Below, piece after piece: positions 1 through 7,318 of a stretch of 16,265 nucleotides of DNA. The translations under genes were made by a program, and so were the position numbers. Under the pieces are notes generated by a model. That model did no database searches, was not told the DNA's origin, and worked only from the letters and a program-made list of their open reading frames with translations. Source of the stretch: Gloeopeniophorella convolvens (taxonomy: Eukaryota > Basidiomycota > Agaricomycetes > Russulales); NCBI GenBank assembly GCA_022496205.1, contig WTXD01000226.1:1-16265 (forward strand), written 5' to 3'. How positions within the stretch are numbered: the stretch's first letter is position 1; every line of letters starts with the position of its first letter.

Positions 1-62
1 TCTCTGCGGGCTCAGCTCGGTAGCTGACCGCGCTCTCCCCGGTTCGATTTCGGTCGTGAGGA
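1..62 (+). tRNA. Possible 3' end of a tRNA cut by the window edge
   Basis: A B-box-like GGTTCGATT lies at 41-49. It can be read as a T arm (38-42 paired with 50-54, one mismatch and one G-U pair). It is followed by CGTGAGG (55-61) as the 3' acceptor strand and A62 as discriminator. TGCGG at 5-9 can pair with CCGCG at 28-32 as an anticodon stem around an intron-sized loop. A G72/A73 end would suit a eukaryotic tRNA-Tyr. Against it: no T at position 33, no recognisable anticodon, a G53-U61 pair where G-C is nearly invariant, no T-run terminator, and the 5' half is outside the window. It could be a degenerate tRNA or chance. Confidence 0.22.
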
Positions 63-210
63 CATTAGGGAAATGCATAGTGTGGGTGTGGGTGTGTGAT
101 GAGATGCAATTGATGGATGCTTGTCGTGGCAGATGCAGATGCAGATGATAACGCGGGCGCTAAAGTCCTCCGATGGCTTTTCGAAGGCGGGGTAAAGAAC
201 AAGCGGGCCT

Positions 211-410
211 CTATGCGATGCCCGCGCCCAAAGGCAGCATCCACGCTGCATGCCATCACGAGCGTCAGCGCGCACCCCGCAAAAGAAGATCACCGAGTAC
301 TCACATAATTGCGTGAGCACCCGCTCGAGCAGCTCCGGCGCCGAGAAGAGCGACGCCGCCTGGACGAGGACCTTGCGGGCGAAAGCGTGCGCATCAACGA
401 GCGTCGTCAT
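211..410 (-). CDS. Candidate small hypothetical gene, one intron
   Basis: I do not recognise this product. ATG at 410 opens a 35-codon stretch rich in G/C third positions (begins MTTLVDAHAFARKVLVQ). It ends at a consensus donor GTGAGT. A 59-base intron (246-304) has a CTGAC branch-like motif about 20 bases before its ATGCAG acceptor. Splicing adds 11 codons and a TAG at 211-213, giving 46 residues, probably an amphipathic helix rich in Ala and Leu with no signal peptide. The upstream minus strand is a long pyrimidine-rich leader-like tract. A palindromic GATATATATC lies only 4 bases before the ATG; if it is the TATA box, the start chosen here is wrong. The protein may be the remains of a longer gene. 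The intron signals are good, but coding status is uncertain. Confidence 0.3.
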
Positions 411-1748
411 CGTGATATATATCTCCAGCGATGGGGGTGACAGCAACAGAAAAGAAGGCGGTGCGGGTGAGGGCAGCGCTGGTGTTGGCGGTGGGTTCGA
501 GGAGGGCAGAAGAAGAAGCACCAGAGGCGGCGAGCTTAAAGACGGGCTTCGCGCGCGCGCAATTAGGCAGGAAAGGGGTGCGTGCGGGTGGGGTGGGATG
601 AGATAGGGGTTGTGGGTGGGTGGACGGGCGGCAGCTATAAGCACGATCGGAGTTTGCGCAAGTGGCGCGCTGGCTAGGATTTGCGGCCAAAGTTTGGATG
701 AGGCTGCGTTTGTCAGTGATAGTGGTGAGTAGTTGTGACTGTGCCCCGGATCATGCGCTCAAACGGGGCGCGCGCGCGACGCGCTCCCGAACGCGTCCGG
801 AATGAAGGCTTCCCTTCCCACCCCCGGCCTGCGCGCAGGTCATGCGCAGGGCTCCGCCGTTTGCGCGGACGGGTCGTGCGTAAGCGTGATATGGCTTTGC
901 GTGCGTCGTGCGGTCGCGGGGTCCATAACGTTCCGGGCGCAGCTGCGGGCCTTGGTTCGTCCTAGGGTGGGTGGCAGGCGCCAGAATCATCCATCCATGT
1001 CCGCGCCGAATTTGATATCGCGGGCGCGGCGCAGCAGCTAGCCAACCAGCCGACCAGAGGGCGCTCGGAGTACGGCCTTGGGATAGAAACGCGATACGAC
1101 GCAGGCTGGACTCCGAAACGAGATCCTAGCAAGTTAGCCTCTTATGCTGTCATACCAGCAGGCGCGGTCCTTGGCATTGGCAAGCCTAGGCCAGACCCGG
1201 ATGCTACTTCGCCCGCTCCACCTGTGAATGGTTATTTGGACGCGACACGTTTGCGCGGCGTGCTGGAGGGGTGCTCACTGTTATCATGATTGGTGACGTC
1301 GTGCATGTTCCGGGATGTAGCGATTCGGGCGGGCGATAGCTGACGTCGATGGTGGGAGGCGGTGGGAAGGACCGGCTCATCGTCGTGCCCCGCCCTGCGA
1401 GCGAGCGTAAGCTTTGCTAGATGAGGCAAGGTAGATCAAAGGCATGAGGTGGCGCATGCGCGCCGGTAGCGGGAGAACAGATCATGAGCATGCTGAGCAC
1501 CAGTGCAGGGGATCCAGGAAGCATCGATTGGAGGGGTTGATCGCGATCATGGGGCGCAGTGGCCCCGCAGCCACCTCCGAAAAGTTGAACCCGAAGCTAG
1601 CTGTGTCCTCGCCGGCGGCGTTCATGGAGTGCGCGATCATGAACGATCGCAGCGGTGTACTCAAGTATTTCAGATTCGGAAGCGGGCGGGCCCGCCTGGC
1701 ATTCGTATGCGTCCTGGTCATGTGCGTGCACAAAAGCCAATCAGCATC
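411..1748. other. Intergenic region without a supported gene
   Basis: Bases 425-640 are purine-rich on the plus strand (a C/T-rich leader-like tract on the minus strand). Bases 760-1050 are very CpG-rich. A minus-strand reading frame at 1482-1733 has coding-like codon choice but no recognisable family, and is listed as a finding. I see no other gene, RNA or mobile element here. Confidence 0.5.
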
Positions 1749-1839
1749 GCCTGCTTAGCTCAGTGGTAGAGCGCGTCACTTGTAAGCGCATCCTTGCGAT
1801 TGCATGACGAGGTCAGTCGTTCAAACCGGCTAGTTGGCA
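1749..1839 (+). tRNA. tRNA-Thr (anticodon UGU) with a 19-base intron
   Basis: This is a full cloverleaf. The acceptor is GCCTGCT (1749-1755) with AGTTGGC (1832-1838) and discriminator A1839. The D arm is GCTC/GAGC (1758-1761, 1769-1772). The anticodon stem is CGTCA (1774-1778) with TGACG (1805-1809). The anticodon TGT is at 1781-1783 in a CTTGTA...A loop, and the T arm is AGTCG-TTCAAAC-CGGCT (1815-1831). The 19-base intron (1785-1803) sits after position 37, the canonical site for the eukaryotic tRNA splicing endonuclease. A-box and B-box promoter sequences are internal. The acceptor has one U4-U69 mismatch and one G-U pair, so it is slightly weak, but the gene looks usable. It would read ACA and, by wobble, possibly other Thr codons. 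Confidence 0.9.
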
Positions 1840-2330
1840 TTTCTTTTTCTGTTTTTGCTCTTCCATCATGCTGGTCAGTGCGATTGTCTACTCTCACTGT
1901 GACTTTGTGCGCTGAACCTCTTTCCACACCACCACGGTTCTCCGGTATTACTTGGCATCGTTCGTGGCACTTTTGGCGGAGGGTTTCAGAGCGCGGATGG
2001 GCTGAACATGGGCTTGAAAGGCGTACGTTGTACTTCTACCGCGAGGATATACGGAATCTGACCAGGCGTTGAGCTACGTTCCTATTCAACGCTACATTGT
2101 GCGGCGATCCGAAGCGAATGCATCTAGCAGCTCCTCCTAGACTGTATCATCGGAATCACTGCCGACGCCTTCACCGAATGGTCAATGATATGTTCGGCGA
2201 TTGTGGCATTCCCAGCCTCTTCCCTTCGTCCATCTCCCGTCTCTTCAAGCACTCAGAACCCAGTCTTTCGTTGTTCTTCGACATTGCGCTCTCACCGGAC
2301 ACGAAGGTCGGTGAGGAAGCCGGGGCCCAG
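1840..2330. other. Intergenic region without a supported gene
   Basis: Apart from the tRNA terminator nothing is supported. The open frames here on the plus strand have poor codon bias and no recognisable domain. Confidence 0.5.
1844..1848 (+). terminator. RNA polymerase III terminator
   Basis: Five consecutive T on the plus strand, five bases after the discriminator base of the tRNA-Thr, as expected for Pol III termination. Confidence 0.75.
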
Positions 2331-3110
2331 CCCCATTCTGCTCATACAATGCTCAACCCTTCTAGTACTTGGCAGACTTCTGGCAGTGCCTGCAACTTCT
2401 CGCTCGCGGGCCTGCTTGGCGTGCAACTGCCACCTTCTCCGCGTCGGTATCGCATCCAAATGACCTTGATGACTTTGGTGGCTCCCGCGGTCTATTCTCA
2501 AGTGACATCATCAAAGGTTGGCGGAGAAAGAAGTGAACAGGTCGCAACGCACGGCAATGGTCCAGCCCGTGAGGTGATACATAGGCTTTGCGCTAGCCAC
2601 GCTGCCGTGTTCTCTCATGAGTTGCCATGTGTGCTTCGGTGGGTCGGGGGTCCACGGTGCTTCGGATCGCGTACTCTCATGCAGCTATTTGCTCACCTGG
2701 ATGCACGCTTGCGGCTCCGCAGCGGTCCCTCGCCATCACTGGACTTGTGTTTTTGATGACAAGAGCCTGTGAATCGCTTGGCGTGAGATCACCATCGCGC
2801 TGCGGTTGTGTCTGGTTTTAGCATCCGCGTCGAGTCCCTGAAGTCGGCCATGGCGAATGCTCCCCTTGGCGGGTTTTCAGAAGTCGCGGCGGAGTTCCTC
2901 CGGAGTATTGGGGAAAGCGTCGTCGCCAGAGCCGCATTTCTTTGCGCTTGTCGCCGTTGCAGCTGCCGCGCATACTTCCCACGACCAGGCCGAAGACGAG
3001 TGCCCTTGTCGGAGCCCCGATGGCTGCGTCCCGACTCATTTCTCATGACAGCTGCCGCCCTTGCTCCCGCCGAGGACAAAGTCACCCGCGGCAACCTCGG
3101 TCGGGGAAGG
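2330..3110 (+). repeat. Diverged copy 1 of a duplicated secreted-peptide locus
   Basis: Two anchors match the locus at about 13690-14545 in the same order and orientation. The first is about 65 bases beginning at the shared CGCGGGCCTGCT (2405 here, 13776 there). The second is the peptide exons (GAGGACAAAG at 3072 here, 14500 there). The offset between copies is 11371 at the first anchor and 11428 at the second, a net length difference of only 57 bases over about 670, so the copies are collinear. The sequence between the anchors is too diverged to align by eye. Confidence 0.5.
2931..3110 (+). pseudogene. Remnant of a small secreted peptide gene
   Basis: This segment is a decayed relative of the intact peptide gene at 14338-14535. 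The exon 1 relic reads FFALVAVAAAAHTSHDQAE, against a signal sequence and TPAPYDQVE in the intact gene. The exon 2 relic reads APAEDKV, against TPVEDKA. The intron is in the same place (about 2996-3051, ending ATGACAG). The initiator ATG is absent at the matching position (CAT precedes the two Phe codons). The donor GT has become AC (GAAGACGAGTG here, GAAGGTGAGTG in the intact gene). The intact gene's stop is not conserved, so exon 2 stays open to 3258. No TATA box is seen at the matching distance. An upstream in-frame ATG at 2857 could give a longer unspliced product, but I favour a pseudogene. Confidence 0.65.
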
Positions 3111-3386
3111 CTGGGCACCTTCCAGACGGTGTTCGTGAACCGTGTGGTCGAAAACTGCGAACGGTGCCTCTGTACCAGTAGTAAATTCGGTACAAATAAA
3201 CGGAGATTAGACCAAGACTTCGCTGACGCTCCACCAATTGGTTCTGGCGAGAGTTGGTGACAAACGGACGCGTCAAAACAGACCATCAGGCAATACAGTT
3301 ATGCGACGAATGGGACAAAGATACATGATATACTCTTATTCCGGCCGCGGCGACACCTGTCCTACCACCGCAGTAGCGAGCGCCCT

Positions 3387-3668
3387 TCAATCCTCAGATC
3401 GGTTGGGAGGTCGAGGCTTGAATGTGTTCGTTTGGATGACGGCTGACACAGTACGCTCAAATTTACGCAGGCTCGTCGAGGACAATGTCCCTTTTCTTGC
3501 TCTGACTTTGAGGACCTCCAACTTCGTCCCAACCTCCGATCTCGCAGTGAGCCAGGTACCAAGCCATTCCACAACGGATATCCGGACTTCACGACCACCA
3601 GTACCGACAATTCGCTGAGTCTCCCAGTCCACATCCGAAAGCCAGACCGATTTGAGTTCAGGGAACAC
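3387..3668 (-). pseudogene. C-terminal fragment of an F-box/LRR-like gene
   Basis: About 93 codons, with no ATG, match only the last sixth of F-box genes A, C and D. The order of motifs is kept: FPELKSVWLSDVD, then EWLGTWLTARSEVG, then LEVLKVRA, then SLRKFERTVSAV, then a stop. Gene A has LPKLKTIWLGD, LWLTTRSEAGMG, VEILVIEE and SLRNFKRSVSMV at the same spacing. The 3' flank (about 3346-3386) also resembles the 3' flank of gene A (about 4610-4649), making gene A the closest relative. The F-box and the leucine-rich middle are missing. Upstream, homology stops near 3670 and the sequence becomes an unrelated repeat (3685-3740). It is a truncated copy left by duplication or deletion and is unlikely to make a protein. 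Confidence 0.78.
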
Positions 3669-3684
3669 GGCGTGCGGGCAACAT

Positions 3685-3740
3685 CCTCAAGAGAGGATAG
3701 CGCACGAAAGGAGAGCACGACAAAATCGTTCTATGGCAAT
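3685..3740. repeat. Dispersed repeat, copy 1
   Basis: About 55 bases starting CCTCAAGAGAGGATAGCGCA match 12918-12972 (CCTCATGAGAGAATAGCGCA) in the same orientation, continuing through ATCGTTC-ATGG. This copy abuts the broken end of the F-box fragment. The nature of the repeat is unknown. Confidence 0.55.
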
Positions 3741-3818
3741 CCGAAATTTAAAGCCATATCATGAGTATGCACGCGCGAGTCCTCGAGTCTTCGACATCTA
3801 GGATGGACGATATTCAAG

Positions 3819-3857
3819 TTGACGTTGACGTTGACGTTGAGGCCTTGAGGCCTTGAG
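3819..3857. repeat. Short tandem repeats (GTTGAC)3 and (GCCTTGAG)2
   Basis: Three perfect copies of the hexamer GTTGAC are followed by a variant GTTGAG, then two copies of GCCTTGAG. This is a small microsatellite-like tract with no gene context. The exact right end is approximate. Confidence 0.8.
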
Positions 3858-4649
3858 GTCGCACACTCCCGCGGGGAGAGAATCGCGGCTTACACGTGGC
3901 AGGCTGTGCAGCACCGCTGCGGTGCGCCGGAGTTGGCCACTAACTTCCTCTAATCCGTGGCCCTGCAGGACGGACGCAACAGGGCCCACTGACACCTCAG
4001 GCTCTAAGTGTTGCAAAACGAAGTTGAAGCGAGGCTGCGCAGCGCGCGAAATCGGGAGGGCGACGAAAATGAGGGCACGCGAGAAGATGGAAGAGCGGGC
4101 GCTGAGCGCAGGAATTCGGACAATGTTACATGGCGGAAATCAACATGTTTTTATAGCAGTCAGAGGCCGTGTTCGTCATCCAAATAAAAGGGTTTGAGTG
4201 GAAATAAAAGGAGTAAGTGAGACATTATGATGAGGATAGGAGCGCATGACGATGAAAACAAGGGCGCGAGTGGCCAAGACGTGGCGCGCGGGGAGAAATA
4301 AAAGCATATAGTAAGAGCGTACATATCAAGGGTCCTTCACTCCAAATTTTAGGCCCGTGCGTAGGGCGGAAGCTGGTGCGCGACGTGGATCTTGTATGCG
4401 CATGGGTCGAGGAGGAGTGGGTCCGGGAGACCGGCCTGCGCGCGCTCGGGACGCGACTTGTTTATTTCATCACTAAGCACCTCTAAGCTGACGGTTGTGG
4501 TCGAGACGTTGGCGACCTTTGGCGGCCTTTGTCTATCGAACGCTGGCAGTGGGCACTATGATGGCGAAACTACTGGCAGAATTGTAATCTACTTTCAAGC
4601 ATCCACGTTGCGGCAACGCCTACCCTACCACGACCGCGGCCAGCGCTCT
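3858..4649. other. Unassigned spacer between the F-box fragment and gene A
   Basis: No complete gene is seen. A minus-strand TATAAAA near 4149-4155 is followed by a pyrimidine-rich leader-like stretch but no convincing reading frame. Several AATAAA motifs (4182-4300, plus strand) could act as poly(A) signals for nothing visible. Bases 4349-4456 (minus) form a coding-like island, listed as a finding. Bases 4610-4649 are the 3' flank of gene A. Confidence 0.45.
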
Positions 4650-6631
4650 TCAGCATTCAAACGGCTTGGGATCACTGCCACCGCTTCGTGGCTTTGTGGC
4701 GACCATTGACACAGAACGCTTGAAGTTACGCAGGCTCTTCGCGCTAGGGCCTTCTTCGATCACGAGGATCTCCACCTGCCCCATACCCGCCTCGGACCTC
4801 GTCGTGAGCCAGAGATCGAGCTGTCCCGCGTCCGAAACCGGAACACTAACAGAGCACATGGTGTCCTCCAAAGAAGTGTCTCCGAGCCAGATAGTTTTGA
4901 GTTTGGGAAGCATCAGGAGACCGGGTGCGCTTGTACTCGAAGAGGAAGGTTCGGTGTTGACGTGGAATATGCGGCGGGGGAACCTCCGGTATGCGTACAA
5001 ATGCCTCATGTTGGTGCGCGCAAGGAACGATATAGGCATCATGCGGTCAGTTCCGGATGCGACGGCTTCTATATCCTCTGGGACTAGCAGCAGGTTGCAG
5101 ACACTGTTCATCAGCTCCATGAGGCTCGACTCGGCACCCGTCACGTCGATTGTGATGTCTTCAGGGAGTTGGCGGTTGAAATCTCCCCAAGGCGCTATCG
5201 CCACGACCTTCTGCCAAGCCTTGAGTATGAGACGCTCATCACCCATTGACTGTGTTAACCGCGGTTCGAATAAACAACTGTGCAACCGGCACGCACGTGC
5301 TGCAGGGAGCAAAGCGCGAAGGGCCGGTACGAGACGCGGTAGCTCGTCCTCCCGTATATTCAGTTGAATGGCGATCCGGAAAGCCGCCGCCGGAAATATG
5401 CAGTGCTGCAGGACGAACTCGACACCAGCAAAGTCTCCATACAGATCGAGGCTTTCGAGGTGATCCAGGGGGGCGGGAGTGGTATCTGCGAGGGTGCGGT
5501 CCGTTGGTGGGGAAGGGAGGCACCCACAGAGACAGAGTTCGCGCAGGCCAGGACAAGCGCGGAGGACATTGAGGAGTTGGTCGCAAGAAGGGGTCAAGTC
5601 ACTTGGCTCTGTGAGGGCATCGCGTACTAGCTCGATATCATGGAAAAGGGTGAGGCTGGTCAGGTTACGTAGCAGTGGAGAGTCCCAGGGCAAGTGCACA
5701 AAGTCAAGCACCAGGTTATGCAATCGCGGAGTATGCCCCGCCAGAAAATTGCGAGGTATGGACATAGAGAACATACCGTGGTTCCGGGACCAGTCCGTCT
5801 CGAACAAGCTGACTACTAGAGTTTCCAGTACGGGTGCAGGAGCGGTCAATGTCTGGAATATGTTGGCCATTTCCTCACAGGTCTCCCGCATGAGATTAAG
5901 ATTAACAGTCCTGTAAAGGTTGTCGGAGAAGGTGGACGGACGAAGTAGCGGGCGGGTGCTTCCGACTCGCACGTGGTGTCGCATCGTTAATTTGGAGGAC
6001 CCAGCGCGCCGGAGTGCCTCTTCAACCCATCGTGGGCCCAGAATGCATGGGACATCGGCCCAGAGAGATGCGCACGACATGGCAGTATGCCTCCATTGAT
6101 GACAGATCTGCGTATCAACTATCCACCCGAGACCAGAACCGCCGAATTCATTGAGAGGTTGCATCTCGGAATGAAATTTGAAAATCATCAACAGAAGTTC
6201 GGGGAGCAGACTTGCAGCGGGATTACTGGAGTTATGACGGCGTTTGGCGATGTGCTCAGTGGAGTCCAAGGTGGCCAATAGGTGATTGTGGCGATCTATA
6301 GCGTAGGTAGTACCAAGGGGCCCCACCGTGGATGGTACGTCGTGAAGTTCACCTTGCGGGCCCCGCTGGGAGCTAGCTGTAGTAAATTCGGATGCTGAGG
6401 TCTGCGAGCCTGAGGCTCTGAGGAGCTGGCTCCTGAATCCTTCAACCCAATGTTCCGAAGAGCACCTGGCAGTGGTGGTGGCCCGTAAGTAATCGTTGAT
6501 AGAAGCGGTTTATAACAAGATACTGACAAGTCAGTAGCATTCTGAGATAGCTCTGCGTCTGTCGTCAAGTTGTCTGAAGATTCAGGGGCTTCCATGAGTC
6601 GATTCGTCATAAGTTCCAACTCGCGTCTCAT
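4650..6631 (-). CDS. F-box/LRR-like protein, gene A
   Basis: Probable substrate receptor of an SCF ubiquitin ligase: the F-box would bind SKP1 and the leucine-rich C-terminal part the target (family knowledge; the target is unknown). The model has two exons, 6528-6631 and 4650-6465, with a 62-base intron (6466-6527), giving 639 residues. The long frame alone has no ATG before the F-box; its first candidate start is a GTG at 6326. In exon 2, GPQGE and LRAS at the junction match gene C at the same spacing and fix the frame. The donor is GTCAGT, one base from consensus, and the acceptor is CCAG. The F-box is at residues 121-170 (LLPELLLMIF, then LGWIVDTQICHQWR and SLW). Leucine-rich segments follow, including SDLTPSCDQLLNVLRACPGL, and the C-terminus holds WLTTRSEAGMG. 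A TATA box lies 60 bases upstream. The exon 1 start is less certain than the rest. Confidence 0.85.
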
Positions 6632-6690
6632 CGAAGGAGCTGGAAGTGAGGGCTGGGAGAAGTGACGGTGGGGAGATCGAGGCCTCGTGA

Positions 6691-6697
6691 ATTTATA
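6691..6697 (-). promoter_or_regulatory. TATA box of F-box gene A
   Basis: TATAAAT on the minus strand, 60 bases before the proposed ATG at 6631. The leader between them is pyrimidine-rich with no upstream ATG, which supports this start. Confidence 0.6.
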
Positions 6698-7318
6698 GAG
6701 TAGGAAACGGCGTGGTGGCTTTGTGGCTGCCAATTTTCGAGTTGTGGATTGGCCTTGTGGCGGTCGGCGGTTCAAGTTGGTCGGCAACGATGGACACCTG
6801 GCAGATCATGGCAAGGCTGACACTGCGTGGCGCCGGCCCGGAAACTCAAGGCAGAGATCTCGGCATCCTACTGGCATCCTGCATGGCCCGACCCGAGGTA
6901 TCCTTGATCAACCCTTTCGACTATGCGCGATACTCATATGAGCGGCGCTGGCGGCAGTCCGATGCCTAAGCAACTACATCTCGAGACGGACTCTGGCGGA
7001 GACGAGTTGTGGTACGGAGAAGACTCCGTTGGCCGAGACAGTGATAATACCGGCTCAGATGGACACCCGGAAACAAGTTGTGCGGAATCGTGTGACTAGA
7101 AGGCGATTTCGCGATAGGCTCAGCCCAGCGCATGAGGTACGGTGTACACTACTCATCTACAAGATATCCGCGGAATGGAATGGTGCCGATCATGAAGTAA
7201 GAGGTGAGCGTGAAATCCCCGCGCGAGGTGAGATATTATCGACTTTCTGCAGATGCGCCGTACAAGCATCCGCAACACAGTCATCCTGTAGCGTATACAG
7301 CCCGATGGAGATATACAT
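6698..7318. other. Spacer: gene A promoter and gene B trailer
   Basis: Sequence between two genes pointing the same way. It should hold the upstream promoter of gene A and the 3' untranslated region of gene B. The plus-strand frames here have no recognisable domain and I do not support them as genes. Confidence 0.5.

Noticed and set aside
735..1041. Arg/Ala-rich plus-strand frames in the CpG-rich stretch
   Set aside because: The composition is explained by GC content alone. There is no domain, and the minus strand is open too.
2097..2756. Plus-strand 219-codon frame
   Set aside because: Mixed codon use, no recognisable domain, and it overlaps the duplicated non-coding upstream block, where the matching region at 13700-13900 is not open in the same way.
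2789..3286. Minus-strand 165-codon frame
   Set aside because: It is antisense to the secreted-peptide remnant, which explains its composition.
3798..4016. Minus-strand frame ending in a QRQRQRQ run
   Set aside because: The run is the translation of the GTTGAC microsatellite. The rest has no coding signal.
4666..5367. Long plus-strand frame opposite gene A (233 codons)
   Set aside because: It is the antisense of a well-supported F-box gene, where G/C third-position bias opens mirror frames. It has no domain and no promoter.
6296..6787. 163-codon minus-strand frame upstream of gene A
   Set aside because: Its first part is the exon 1 frame of gene A. The rest reads through the intron and exon 2 in the wrong frame.
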